Shown here: in pieces, positions 44,655-53,008 of the stretch
Layout of the letters: every line of letters begins with the position of its first letter
Numbering within the stretch: position 1 is the stretch's first letter
Assembly: GCF_027945075.1 (NCBI RefSeq)
Contig: NZ_CP116034.1
Span: 1,736,001 to 1,800,000, forward strand
Direction of reading: 5' to 3'
Origin: Chryseobacterium sp. CY350
GTDB taxonomy: Bacteria > Bacteroidota > Bacteroidia > Flavobacteriales > Weeksellaceae
Length of the DNA: 64,000 bases
The notes under the pieces: generated by a model
The model's input: only the letters and a program-made list of their open reading frames with translations
Database searches by the model: none
Told to the model about the DNA's origin: nothing
Made by a program: the position numbers and the translations under genes

Positions 44655-45791
44655 TTATTTAATAAAAAAATCTGTGATAACTTTTTTGATTCTTGCTCGG
44701 TCATCGTCCGAAAGATTTGAACCAGAAGGTAAACATAAGCCATTATCAAACAATTTTTCTGCTACATCTTTACCATAATACGGTGCATCAGCAAAGATTG
44801 GTTGCATATGCATTGGTTTCCAAAGCGGTCTGGATTCAATATTATCTTCCAAAAAGGCAAGCCTCAAATCTTCTCTAGTTTTACCTGTTTTTATTGCATC
44901 AACCAAAATTGCAGACAGCCAGTGATTGGAATAAAAATCTTCTGAAGGTTCAGAAAAAACCTCAACACCGTCAATATTACTAAAAATATCAACGTAGAAA
45001 TGATGCATTTTTCTGCGTGCTTCAACTCTATCATGCAAAACTTCCATTTGCCCACGGCCTATTCCTGCAACAATATTACTCATGCGATAATTGTAACCGA
45101 TATGGGAATGCTGATAGTGTGGAGCGTTGTCTCTCGCCTGAGTTGAGAGAAACACTGCTTGATCCTTATCTTCCTGCGTATGGCAAACCAAAGCTCCACC
45201 ACCCGAAGTCGTAATAATTTTATTCCCGTTAAAAGATAGAATACCGAAACGTCCGAAAGTTCCGCAAGCTTTTCCTTTATAAGTTGAACCTAATGCTTCT
45301 GCAGCATCTTCGATAATAGGAATTTCATATTTCTCCGCAATAGCTGTAATTTCATCCATTTTAGCGGGCATCCCGTACAAATGCACAACAATAATCGCTT
45401 TTGGTTTTTTACCTTTTGAAATTCTATCCTGAATCGCTTCTTCCAAAGCAACCGGACACATATTCCACGTATCTTTTTCTGAATCTACAAAAATTGGAGT
45501 TGCACCGCAATATGTAATTGGGTTGGCGGAGGCAGAAAACGTCATCGACTGGCAGATTACCTCATCACCATATTCTACTCCACATTGAATCAAAGCCAAA
45601 TGCAATGCTGCTGTACCTGCAGAAAGAGCTCCCACTTTTACATCAGCATTTAAATATGTTTCTAAATCTTTTTCAAAACCATCTACATTGGGTCCTAAAG
45701 GAGCCACCCAGTTTGCAGCAAATGCTTCATTTACATATTTCAGTTCAGTTCCTCCCATGTGTGGGGAAGATAGCCAGATTTTATCTTGCAT
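44655..45791 (-). CDS. DegT/DnrJ/EryC1/StrS-family sugar aminotransferase
   Basis: 378 aa PLP enzyme that aminates a nucleotide-linked keto-sugar. WLSSPHMGGTELKYVNEAF, GALSAGTAALHLAL, DAAEALGSTYKGK and SFNGNKIITTSGGGALV (Schiff-base Lys) are the family blocks. The sequence is closest in pattern to PglE/PseC-like enzymes that make 4-amino-4,6-dideoxy sugars such as UDP-bacillosamine precursors. A matching 4,6-dehydratase is not in the window. It would supply the 4-amino group that the acyl module could modify. It diverges from the reductase gene. Confidence 0.9.
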   Translation of the reverse strand: MQDKIWLSSPHMGGTELKYVNEAFAANWVAPLGPNVDGFEKDLETYLNADVKVGALSAGTAALHLALIQCGVEYGDEVICQSMTFSASANPITYCGATPIFVDSEKDTWNMCPVALEEAIQDRISKGKKPKAIIVVHLYGMPAKMDEITAIAEKYEIPIIEDAAEALGSTYKGKACGTFGRFGILSFNGNKIITTSGGGALVCHTQEDKDQAVFLSTQARDNAPHYQHSHIGYNYRMSNIVAGIGRGQMEVLHDRVEARRKMHHFYVDIFSNIDGVEVFSEPSEDFYSNHWLSAILVDAIKTGKTREDLRLAFLEDNIESRPLWKPMHMQPIFADAPYYGKDVAEKLFDNGLCLPSGSNLSDDDRARIKKVITDFFIK

Positions 45792-45847
45792 AGTTTTAAT
45801 TATTTCGCAAATTTAGTATATCTCAAATAAAGTTCTGAAAATTTTTG

Positions 45848-45855
45848 TAAATTTG
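45848..45855 (+). promoter_or_regulatory. Promoter -7 box (TAAATTTG) for the reductase gene
   Basis: Exact TAnnTTTG match 27 bp before the reductase start in the short divergent spacer; no clear -33 TTG. Confidence 0.4.
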
Positions 45856-45882
45856 TATATAATTATTTATTTACATTAAAAA

Positions 45883-46941
45883 ATGCAGAAATTCTATTCT
45901 TTAGTTGTAAAAGAAATCTCTAAAAAAACTTCCAAAGCTTATTCATTATTATTTGATATTCCTTCAGAATTAAGAGAATCTTTTGCTTTTAAAGCTGGTC
46001 AATACATTACAATAAAATGTAATATTGATGGTGAAGAAATACGAAGATGCTACTCCATCTCGTCGATTTCAAATGAAGCAGAAACCTTTCAGGTTGTTGT
46101 AAAATCTGTTCCGAACGGAATTTTTTCAAAATATGTTGAGGAAAATGTAAAAGCAGGAGATATATTGGAGGTTTCTGAACCGGAAGGTAATTTTTGTTAC
46201 GAACCGACAAATGAAAAATCAAAAACAATTGTTGCGGTTGCTGCGGGAAGTGGGATCACGCCGATTTTTTCAATTATTCAATCGATTCTTTCTTTTAGTA
46301 ATGATCAAATTATATTGTTTTACGGGAACAAAAGTGAAGAACAAACAATATTTAATAAGGAAATTATAAAATTAGAAGGAGATTTTAACGACAGATTTAA
46401 AGTCATTAAATTTTACACTCAGGAAAAGATTGAAGGTTCTCATTTTGGGAGAATAAATCAAAAAATTATTCTTGAAACACTTCAAAATCATGATTTCTCG
46501 ACGATTGAAAAATTTTACGTTTGTGGTCCTGAAGATTTGATAAAAAATACAACAAACACTTTTTTATCTCAAAATATTAAGAAAGAAAATATTTTGTTCG
46601 AGCTTTTCTTTTCACCACAAACTTGTGAGCAAAATAAAGCTGTTGTTTCGGAAAATTCGGGTGAAACGATCGTTAAACTTATTCTAGATGGTGAAGAAGA
46701 AACTATTAGCGTAGACAAAAATACATTGTTGTTGGATTCTATTTTAGATGCAGGTTTTGATATTCCTTATTCTTGCCAAAATGCAATTTGCAGTACTTGC
46801 TTGTGCGTGCTGACAAAAGGAGAAGTGAATATGGTAAAAAATGAAGTTCTTTCGGATGCTGAAATTGATGAAGGTAAAATTGTCGTTTGCCAGTCTTATC
46901 CGGTTTCAGATAAAATTGAGATTAATTATGATATTATTTAA
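45883..46941 (+). CDS. Ferredoxin-NAD(P)H reductase with fused 2Fe-2S domain (PaaE/CntB-like)
   Basis: 352 aa. The FAD domain (1-100) has RRCYSISS; the NAD domain (110-235) has AVAAGSGITPIFSIIQ and FYVCGPEDLI; the C-terminal plant-type ferredoxin (265-352) has the cluster ligands in SCQNAICSTCLC and a last Cys in VVCQSYPV. Such reductases feed electrons to oxygenases such as PaaABC or Rieske enzymes. No paa genes are here, but a Rieske oxygenase is encoded at 50255-51346, so I infer it is the partner. It is the only plus-strand polysaccharide-region gene apart from the transposase. Confidence 0.9.
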   Translation: MQKFYSLVVKEISKKTSKAYSLLFDIPSELRESFAFKAGQYITIKCNIDGEEIRRCYSISSISNEAETFQVVVKSVPNGIFSKYVEENVKAGDILEVSEPEGNFCYEPTNEKSKTIVAVAAGSGITPIFSIIQSILSFSNDQIILFYGNKSEEQTIFNKEIIKLEGDFNDRFKVIKFYTQEKIEGSHFGRINQKIILETLQNHDFSTIEKFYVCGPEDLIKNTTNTFLSQNIKKENILFELFFSPQTCEQNKAVVSENSGETIVKLILDGEEETISVDKNTLLLDSILDAGFDIPYSCQNAICSTCLCVLTKGEVNMVKNEVLSDAEIDEGKIVVCQSYPVSDKIEINYDII

Positions 46942-46970
46942 TTCTTAATAATCAAATATTTAAATAAAAA

Positions 46971-46992
46971 AGCCTTACAATTTTAATTTGTA
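46971..46992. terminator. Left part of a hairpin terminator split by an IS
   Basis: AAAAAAGCCTTACAA followed by TTTTAATTTGTA is the left arm, loop and start of the right arm of a terminator. The completing right arm, ATTTGTAAGGCTTTTTT, lies at 48211-48227 beyond the IS3 remnant. The 7-bp ATTTGTA (46986-46992 and 48211-48217) abuts both IS ends and is the likely target duplication. Before insertion the hairpin would have served the convergent reductase and SDR genes. Confidence 0.8.
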
Positions 46993-47018
46993 GACTGCAC
47001 CCCAAAGTTTAGACAAAA

Positions 47019-47106
47019 TTAAATAATATTTTGATAATAAAGAGTTCGGTACTGTACCGGACTCTTTCCTTTTAAATTGAGTCTTATTCTGTCGTTGTTA
47101 TAGTAA
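47019..47106 (-). pseudogene. 3' fragment of IS3-family transposase OrfB
   Basis: Minus-strand reading gives NYYNNDRIRLNLKGKSPVQ followed by YRTLYYQNII and a stop at 47019. This is the conserved C terminus of IS3-family integrase-type transposases (YYNNxRI...LxGxSPxQYR). It is truncated upstream by the IS982 left end at 47107. Confidence 0.85.
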
Positions 47107-48143
47107 TTAACCTGAGTTCGGGATAAAAAATGAAATATAATTTGTAAAAAATAGCAATAATTCGTATATTTAAGTTTCTGACATTCAAATATTTAAACGA
47201 TTTATTGCTATGAATTTGAAAGACCAAATTACAAATATTTTTGTACAAATTGATGATTTTTGTAAAGAGTTTGATGCGCAAATTAAAAAATTAAAGCTTG
47301 ATGCGTTAGGAGATAGCAAGAAGAGAAGGAACAGAAATTCAAAAATGTCTGATTCTGAAATTATCACAATCATGATCGGTTTTCATTTAGGAGCTCACAA
47401 AACGTTTAAGCATTATTACAAAGAAATAGTTTGTGGATATTGGAAAGATCTGTTTCCAAACAGTCTTTCCTACAATAGGTTTATCGAACTTCAACAAAGA
47501 TGTTTTGTTGTTTTTGCCTTATTTTTAAAAGAAAAATGTCTGGAAAAATGCACAGGAATAAGCTTTATGGATAGTACAACTTTGAAAGTTTGCAGAAACC
47601 AAAGAATACATAATCATAAAGTTGTCAAAGGTTTAGCAGAACGCGGAAAATCCTCAATGGGTTGGTTCTACGGTTTTAAACTGCATTTGGTATGCAATGA
47701 AAAGGGAGAACTTTTATCTTTTTATGTGACAAAAGGAAATGTGGATGATCGAAATCCGACACACATTAAGAAGATGACCAAGCAACTGTTTGGGAAATTG
47801 TTTGCCGATAAAGGATACCTTTCAAAAACCTTGTGGGAGATGCTTTTTGCAGATGGAATTCAACTCTTTACCAAACTTAGAAAGAATATGAAAAATCATA
47901 TTATGACTATGGAAGACAAGATTTTGCTCAGAAAAAGAGCCATCATCGAAACCATAAATGATGAATTGAAGAATCACTGTCAGGTTGAACACACGAGACA
48001 TCGCAGTGTGAACAATTTTATAATGAATATTCTGGGAGGGCTTACAGCATACTGTTTCTTTCCAAAAAAACCGTCACTTAATTTGAAAAAAGTAAATGAC
48101 GGTCAATTATTTTTAAATTTTGCTTAAACCGAACTCAGGTTAA
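47107..48143 (+). mobile_element. IS982-family insertion sequence
   Basis: 1,037 bp bounded by perfect 15-bp terminal inverted repeats TTAACCTGAGTTCGG and CCGAACTCAGGTTAA, enclosing one transposase gene. No target-site duplication is seen: the left flank ends TATAGTAA and the right flank starts ACTATATT. The flanks belong to opposite ends of one IS3 element, so deletion or recombination between two copies followed insertion. Confidence 0.9.
47210..48127 (+). CDS. IS982-family transposase
   Basis: 305 aa, intact. The DDE catalytic residues are visible in GISFMDSTTLKVC, KLFADKGYLSK and RKRAIIETINDELKN, the last being the Glu helix of the IS4/IS982 superfamily. KSSMGWFYGFKLHLVCNEKGE is a typical family block. 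The N terminus MNLKDQITNIFVQIDDFCKEF is the usual IS982 start. The gene and both ends look complete, so the element may be active. Confidence 0.95.
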   Translation: MNLKDQITNIFVQIDDFCKEFDAQIKKLKLDALGDSKKRRNRNSKMSDSEIITIMIGFHLGAHKTFKHYYKEIVCGYWKDLFPNSLSYNRFIELQQRCFVVFALFLKEKCLEKCTGISFMDSTTLKVCRNQRIHNHKVVKGLAERGKSSMGWFYGFKLHLVCNEKGELLSFYVTKGNVDDRNPTHIKKMTKQLFGKLFADKGYLSKTLWEMLFADGIQLFTKLRKNMKNHIMTMEDKILLRKRAIIETINDELKNHCQVEHTRHRSVNNFIMNILGGLTAYCFFPKKPSLNLKKVNDGQLFLNFA

Positions 48144-48210
48144 ACTATATTTTGATTGTACCATAAATAAAAATGCCCCTAAAAAGTGTCTAACTTTTTG
48201 GGGGCAGTCC

Positions 48211-48227
48211 ATTTGTAAGGCTTTTTT
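48211..48227. terminator. Right arm of the split terminator
   Basis: ATTTGTAAGGCTTTTTT, complementary to 46971-46985 more than 1.2 kb away. On its own it cannot form the original hairpin. It directly follows the IS3 remnant and overlaps the spacer beyond the SDR stop at 48229. Confidence 0.8.
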
Positions 48228-48228
48228 A

Positions 48229-48978
48229 TTATATAATTGCAGTTCTACCTCCATCGAGGATTAGATCCTGACCTGTAATCCATTTACTAGCTTCTGATAA
48301 AAGGAAAACAATTGGCAATGCAACATCTTCCGGCTCTCCATAACCCAAAGGATATTTTTTCTTATCTTCATTAATTACTTCTTCAGACAAAAAGCTGCTC
48401 GCATCCAAAGTAATCTGAGTATTTACCATTCCCGGAGCAACTGTATTTACCCTGATCTTTTTGAAAGCCAATTCATTAGCATATGTCTTTGCCATAATTC
48501 CCAATGCTGCTTTTGTAATTCCGTACAGACCATTGCCTTTCATTCCGTAAAGTCCTGATATTGAACTCACAAAAACAATAGATGCCGGTTTATTGAATTT
48601 TTTCTTTTTTAGTAAATGAGAAATAAAAACCAAAGCAGAGTCTAGATTTACTGTTCTGATTTTGTTATATAATTCTTCATTAAAAAATTGAATAGGATTG
48701 TTTTCTACAATACCTGCAGAATGTACAAAACCGTCAATTTTCACTTCCAAAGATTCAACTAATGCCGGGATAGTATCTAATTGCGTAACATCCAAAAATC
48801 TTGAAGAGGAACCTTGTATATTATTTTCTTTAATAAACTGATCCAGCTGATCTGTTTTTCTTCCTAAACCGATAAAGTTTCCTCCTGCGTTAAAGATTTG
48901 TTTACAAACCTCAAAACCTATTCCTGATGTAGCACCAGTTACTAAAATTGTTTTATTTTCTAGCGAAAATGCATTCAT
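48229..48978 (-). CDS. SDR-family oxidoreductase, ketoreductase-like (FabG-like)
   Basis: 249 aa Rossmann enzyme. TGATSGIGFEVCKQI binds NAD(P), HSAGIVEN replaces the NNAG loop, and the catalytic Ser (VFVSSISGLYG) and YGITKAALG (YxxxK) are intact. The C terminus GQDLILDGG is typical of classical SDRs. With the two KAS III genes and the ACP next to it, reduction of a 3-ketoacyl-ACP to a 3-hydroxyacyl-ACP is the simplest role. A sugar or other substrate cannot be excluded. The stop is adjacent to the split terminator; its start overlaps the KAS III gene by 1 bp. Confidence 0.88.
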   Translation of the reverse strand: MNAFSLENKTILVTGATSGIGFEVCKQIFNAGGNFIGLGRKTDQLDQFIKENNIQGSSSRFLDVTQLDTIPALVESLEVKIDGFVHSAGIVENNPIQFFNEELYNKIRTVNLDSALVFISHLLKKKKFNKPASIVFVSSISGLYGMKGNGLYGITKAALGIMAKTYANELAFKKIRVNTVAPGMVNTQITLDASSFLSEEVINEDKKKYPLGYGEPEDVALPIVFLLSEASKWITGQDLILDGGRTAII

Positions 48979-50024
48979 TAATATTCAATTAAATCGTTGA
49001 TTATTCCTTTATCAAAATTCATCCTTACAATACCGATACTCAATCCTACTCCAAAACCGCACATTACAACTTCAGTTTTTTCAAGATTTGTATCTTGGGT
49101 TGTCATTGTCATGGGAATTGTTGCAGAACTCGTGTTACCATATTTATCCAAAGAATAAGGAACTTGTTCTGTTGTAAGCTTTATCTTTTTTCTGATCATA
49201 TCGTTCATAAAACGATTTGCTTGATGGAAATAAAAATATTTTACTTGCTCTTTATCAACTTGAAAATGCTCAATAAATTTTTTCAATTCCTGAGTCACTG
49301 TTCCTATTCCGAAAGAAAAAACATTAGTTCCATTCATGTACGTATTAATACCCGAACGCATGTTTCCGTCTTTATCTTCCTTTAAAACCAAAGATTCTTC
49401 AGTAAAAGGGTTTCGATATCCACCTTCGGGAACGATAATATCTCCGAAGCCGCTTCCGTCTGACCACAAATTAAAATCCATTTTACCGCCAACAGAATAT
49501 TCTAAGGCAGTAGCACTTCCTGCATCACCAAATAAAGGATATGTTGCTTTATCTAACGGTGAGCATTGTTTACTCAAAGTATCTCCTACCAAGAGAAGAC
49601 CTTTCTTGAGTTGTCCGTTCTGAAGAAAATTTGATAAGATGGATAATCCGTAAACGTAGCCACTGCATCCTAGAGGTACATCAAAACAAATTGTATTTTT
49701 AGAAAGTCCTAATTTGTCTTGAATAATAATAGATGTATTTGGTACAGGAAAATCCGGAGTTTGGGTAACCATAATCAAAACATCTATATCTTCCTTTTGC
49801 CAGTTTAGCTTTTCTAAAAGATTATTGGCTGCTTTTATACATAGATCTGAAGTACATGTATCGTTATCAACATGTCTTTTCTCAGCAATACCGGTAACAG
49901 AGATAAATTTTTCTGCTTCGTCTCTTGTTGAAAACAAATCGTTCTCCAAATTTTTTACAATTTGGGTAGGGACTGCAGAAACAACTCCAGCTATACGTAC
50001 ATTTTCAATAGAGAATAATGCCAT
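48978..50024 (-). CDS. Ketoacyl-ACP synthase III-like enzyme (first of two)
   Basis: 348 aa thiolase-fold condensing enzyme. The Cys-His-Asn triad is complete: Cys120 (DVPLGCSGYVYGL), His267 (YFHQANRF) and Asn297 (KYGNTSSATIP). It would join a short acyl starter to malonyl-ACP. It is separate from the housekeeping FabH that a genome must have elsewhere, and shares its cluster with an ACP (4 bp upstream), another KAS III and an SDR. Specificity is unknown. Confidence 0.92.
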   Translation of the reverse strand: MALFSIENVRIAGVVSAVPTQIVKNLENDLFSTRDEAEKFISVTGIAEKRHVDNDTCTSDLCIKAANNLLEKLNWQKEDIDVLIMVTQTPDFPVPNTSIIIQDKLGLSKNTICFDVPLGCSGYVYGLSILSNFLQNGQLKKGLLLVGDTLSKQCSPLDKATYPLFGDAGSATALEYSVGGKMDFNLWSDGSGFGDIIVPEGGYRNPFTEESLVLKEDKDGNMRSGINTYMNGTNVFSFGIGTVTQELKKFIEHFQVDKEQVKYFYFHQANRFMNDMIRKKIKLTTEQVPYSLDKYGNTSSATIPMTMTTQDTNLEKTEVVMCGFGVGLSIGIVRMNFDKGIINDLIEY

Positions 50025-50028
50025 AATT

Positions 50029-50247
50029 CTACTTTTGAGTCAATTGAAATAAATCTGACAAAGTGTTAGCTTTATTAATGCTATCTCCATTGAGTTTAGC
50101 TTCATACTGTTCATCAAACATTGCAATAAGCATTAAAGCAGTCATCGAGTTCCATTCATCCAGATTCTTGAATTCTGTATCTGGAGTAATTACATCTCTA
50201 TCTGTTTCTTCTAATAATTCGTAAAAGTTTTCTAAAAACTGTTCCAT
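50029..50247 (-). CDS. Acyl carrier protein, cluster-specific
   Basis: 72 aa, four-helix ACP. The phosphopantetheine attachment Ser34 is in LDEWNSMTALMLIAMFDEQY, where NSM replaces the usual DSL. Such changes mark specialised ACPs not used in bulk fatty acid synthesis. It lies 4 bp from the KAS III gene downstream and 7 bp from the Rieske gene upstream, so it is the carrier for this module. Confidence 0.9.
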   Translation of the reverse strand: MEQFLENFYELLEETDRDVITPDTEFKNLDEWNSMTALMLIAMFDEQYEAKLNGDSINKANTLSDLFQLTQK

Positions 50248-50254
50248 TGTATTT

Positions 50255-51346
50255 TTATTTATAATTAATAATATTTTTTATATTTTGATGAAAAGCCTCA
50301 ATCCTAAATTCCTCTTCGCCAAATATTTGTTTATCATTCAGGATAATACTTAAATTTTTTTGGATAACTTCCAAGATATCTCTGTCCTCAAAAATAACTC
50401 TCTTGGATGAGTCTAAAGAAGCCTGAGCATAGGCATTGAGTAGCATTCCTTCTTTTTTCGTAAGACCCGTATAAGTAGGCTTTACAAACTCTGCATATAA
50501 ATTGGTGAGATTAGGCTTTTCAGGCGATAATTTCCCGACATAAAATAGATTTCCGGCAGTACTCGAAATGAATAGATTCGGAAATATATACCAATGCTGC
50601 AAAGATTTATGTGAATATTCAGTTTTAGTTAAAAAAGACAATTTCGCTTCTCTCTCTGTTTGTAACGCCGTAGTTCTAATAGGATAATCAACTTTATCGT
50701 GTCCATTTTCGTAAAAATGATTCTCAGGCTTTTTACCCCCGATTCCGATAGGAACTAATGTTTCTTTGTGAACACTGCTGCAGTGGTAACATTCTAAGAC
50801 ATTCTCTACCAATAATTTCCAATTAGCTTTATGATTAAGAACTATTGTTTCGTGATTGATAATTTCTTGAAAAAAAGAAGATAGTTCAAATAATTTATCG
50901 TAAAAAGTTCCCAAAAATTCCTTCAAAGAAACAGAATCTTTTTTGTTAACTTTCGCAAAAACAAACCTACCACAAATTTCTACTTCATGTTGTTCTAATT
51001 TTGATCTGCTACAAGACGTCAATTCTTCTTTTAAGCAGGCAGATCTCACCATAGGATTACCGTTGTCATCGTAAACCCAATTGTGATAAGAACAAATCAC
51101 ATGTCCGTTGCCTTCATTTCCTTTATGAATGTTATTAAATCTGTGCAGGCATATATTTGAAAAGCATTTCAATTGCTCTCCAAAATTCTGTACAAAAACT
51201 GAAACAGAACCACAGCGATAAGTGATATAATCATTTTTATTTTGCAGCTTATCTGAAAGCCCTACAAAAAACCAACTTTTATGAAAAATTCCATCCAGCT
51301 CTTGGTTGAGTACATTTTCATCTGTATAATTGATATTCTTAATCAT
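50255..51346 (-). CDS. Rieske 2Fe-2S oxygenase, aromatic-ring-hydroxylase alpha-subunit type
   Basis: 363 aa. Rieske ligands are Cys66-x-His68 (CLHRFNNIH) and Cys85-x2-His88 (CSYHNWVYD). The mononuclear-iron site has His188 and His193 in NVLECYHCSSVH, with an acidic bridging residue nearby. The architecture matches single-component-alpha Rieske enzymes, as in choline/carnitine monooxygenases, that use an FNR-type reductase. Its location between an ACP and a NeuD-like gene suggests hydroxylation of an acyl chain or a sugar; that is inference. The reductase at 45883-46941 is the likely electron donor. Overlaps the NeuD-like gene by 4 bp. Confidence 0.93.
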   Translation of the reverse strand: MIKNINYTDENVLNQELDGIFHKSWFFVGLSDKLQNKNDYITYRCGSVSVFVQNFGEQLKCFSNICLHRFNNIHKGNEGNGHVICSYHNWVYDDNGNPMVRSACLKEELTSCSRSKLEQHEVEICGRFVFAKVNKKDSVSLKEFLGTFYDKLFELSSFFQEIINHETIVLNHKANWKLLVENVLECYHCSSVHKETLVPIGIGGKKPENHFYENGHDKVDYPIRTTALQTEREAKLSFLTKTEYSHKSLQHWYIFPNLFISSTAGNLFYVGKLSPEKPNLTNLYAEFVKPTYTGLTKKEGMLLNAYAQASLDSSKRVIFEDRDILEVIQKNLSIILNDKQIFGEEEFRIEAFHQNIKNIINYK

Positions 51347-51987
51347 AAGTTTATCTTTTTTGCGGGAATTCCGAAATAGGTATTACCATCCTTCAGATTT
51401 CGCATAATGCTTGTATTCATCCAGATATTATTATTGTTTCCAATATTTTTATTCTGTAAAACGATGGAATTTACTCCAAAATCATTCTTATCGCCGATGG
51501 TTACAGCTCCTGAAATTGCAACTCTGGGACCAAAACTGTTGATATCACCAATTTTACAATCATGACCTATTCCTGTGTAAGAATTGAATATATTAAAGCT
51601 CCCAATTTCCAAATTTGTGGAAAGAATAACATGATGCATCACAATATTACCTTCTCCTATTTTAATATAATCATAATCAACAATCGCATGAGGCGAAAAT
51701 AAATTTGGAAAACATACTTTATTATTTTCTTTTAATTTATTAATAATAATCTCTCTAGTATTTACATTATTTATAGTAATTACAATGTCTATTTCAGAAT
51801 CAATAGTCATCAGAAAATCTGATCCTGCAAGAACTTTCACTCCACGAAGTTCAGTATTTTGAATTTGAGGATTATCATCAATAAAAAAAACCTGGTTCCA
51901 CTGTTTTTTTTCTTTCTGAATAATTTCTACCAAATGTAAAATCTCTGTAGAAAAACCTCCTGCTCCAATTAGATATAAATCTTTCAT
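51343..51987 (-). CDS. NeuD/PglD-like sugar acyltransferase
   Basis: 214 aa. The N-terminal Rossmann-like nucleotide-sugar domain begins LYLIGAGGFSTEILHLVEII; the C-terminal left-handed beta helix has IGIGHDCKIGDINSFGPRVAISG, with the catalytic His of PglD-type enzymes. PglD N-acetylates UDP-4-amino sugars with acetyl-CoA. In this cluster the donor may instead be the acyl-ACP produced by the neighbouring KAS III, SDR and oxygenase. The gene overlaps its neighbours by 4 bp and 1 bp. Confidence 0.88.
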   Translation of the reverse strand: MKDLYLIGAGGFSTEILHLVEIIQKEKKQWNQVFFIDDNPQIQNTELRGVKVLAGSDFLMTIDSEIDIVITINNVNTREIIINKLKENNKVCFPNLFSPHAIVDYDYIKIGEGNIVMHHVILSTNLEIGSFNIFNSYTGIGHDCKIGDINSFGPRVAISGAVTIGDKNDFGVNSIVLQNKNIGNNNNIWMNTSIMRNLKDGNTYFGIPAKKINL

Positions 51988-53003
51988 TAAAATTTTTTGT
52001 CAACACTTATTACAGTTCCTCCCCAAGATAATCCTACACCAAATCCTACTAAAGCAATATTTTCTACTGGAAATTCGCCAGAATATCCATCACTCCATCT
52101 CTTTAATGCAATTGGAATTGTACACGAAACGGTATTTCCACCGTCTTCTAAATCAATATAGAATTTTTCTTTTGGAGCTTTAATTTTCTTTCTCAAAAAA
52201 TCGAGCATGAATTGGTTTGCTTGGTGAAGAACAAACAAATTGCACTCATCCATCTCTACATTATTTTTTTCTAATAAATTCAGCGTAAATTTAGGAATCA
52301 CGGCACTTGTGAAGTTAAAAATCTCTGGGCCATCCATGTACAATTCATTATCTGTATATCTATTACCTGAACCATATTCTTTTACTTTTGAATTGGTTTC
52401 TATTTTATTTTTACTTGCTCCGTTTTTAATAATCAATTTATCATATCCTAGACCATCCGTTCCAAACAAAAAGTTTTGAATATTATTATTTTCTTCATCA
52501 TAAGATATTATCGTAGCTGTTGCAGCATCACCAAAAATTCCGCGATTAGATTTATCTTCAGGATTAAGATATTTTGAATATGTTTCGGCAGTTACTAACA
52601 AGACATTTTTAGCTTGTTTAGTTTCTATAAGACCTTTTGCCATACTCAAACCATATATGTAACCGCTGCATCCTAAATTGAAATCAAAGGCACCAACTGA
52701 AGTATTTAGTCCTAGTCTCTGTTGAAGAATACAAGCAGTAGTTGGTAATATATATTCAGGACTTTGAGTACAGTAAATTATAAAATCTACAATATCTTTA
52801 TCAAAGTTATGAAAGAGTTTAAAACATGCCTTTTCAGCCAAATCTAATGCTGTTTCACTTTCATTAACCCAATATCTTTTTTTAATTCCAACCTTAGTAT
52901 CAAATTTAGTGAAATCGTAATCTGGAAACTGTTTTGAAAGGTCATCGTTTGTGTAACCTTTTTCAGGAAAAATATATTCTATATGTTTGATTATTGCTCC
53001 CAT
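51987..53003 (-). CDS. Ketoacyl-ACP synthase III-like enzyme (second of two)
   Basis: 338 aa. The triad is complete: Cys112 (NLGCSGYIYGL), His260 (VLHQANQF) and Asn290 (DGGNTVSCTIP). It differs from the 48978 paralogue throughout, so the two are not a recent duplication. Two condensing enzymes suggest two rounds of elongation, or one round with a different starter. It overlaps the NeuD-like gene by 1 bp and follows the sugar transferase gene by 5 bp. Confidence 0.92.
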   Translation of the reverse strand: MGAIIKHIEYIFPEKGYTNDDLSKQFPDYDFTKFDTKVGIKKRYWVNESETALDLAEKACFKLFHNFDKDIVDFIIYCTQSPEYILPTTACILQQRLGLNTSVGAFDFNLGCSGYIYGLSMAKGLIETKQAKNVLLVTAETYSKYLNPEDKSNRGIFGDAATATIISYDEENNNIQNFLFGTDGLGYDKLIIKNGASKNKIETNSKVKEYGSGNRYTDNELYMDGPEIFNFTSAVIPKFTLNLLEKNNVEMDECNLFVLHQANQFMLDFLRKKIKAPKEKFYIDLEDGGNTVSCTIPIALKRWSDGYSGEFPVENIALVGFGVGLSWGGTVISVDKKF

Positions 53004-53008
53004 TAAGT

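Larger units (their letters stand above)
46993..48210 (-). mobile_element. IS3-family element remnant, interrupted by an IS982 element
   Basis: Related terminal inverted repeats are visible: GACTGCACCCCAAAGTTTAGAC at the left (shown here as a description of 46993-47014) and TGTCTAACTTTTTGGGGGCAGTCC-type sequence at 48187-48210. Inside them only about 114 bp of the right end, with the OrfB C terminus, and about 67 bp of the left end remain. The left end includes a possible OrfA start (ATG at 48164, MVQSKYS, then cut). More than 1 kb of the original element is missing. The gap is filled by an IS982-family element. The element is not autonomous. Confidence 0.78.

Noticed and set aside
45883..46941. 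Phenylacetate degradation (paaE) operon
   Set aside because: No paaABCD, paaK or other pathway genes are present; the domain layout is shared by many reductases.
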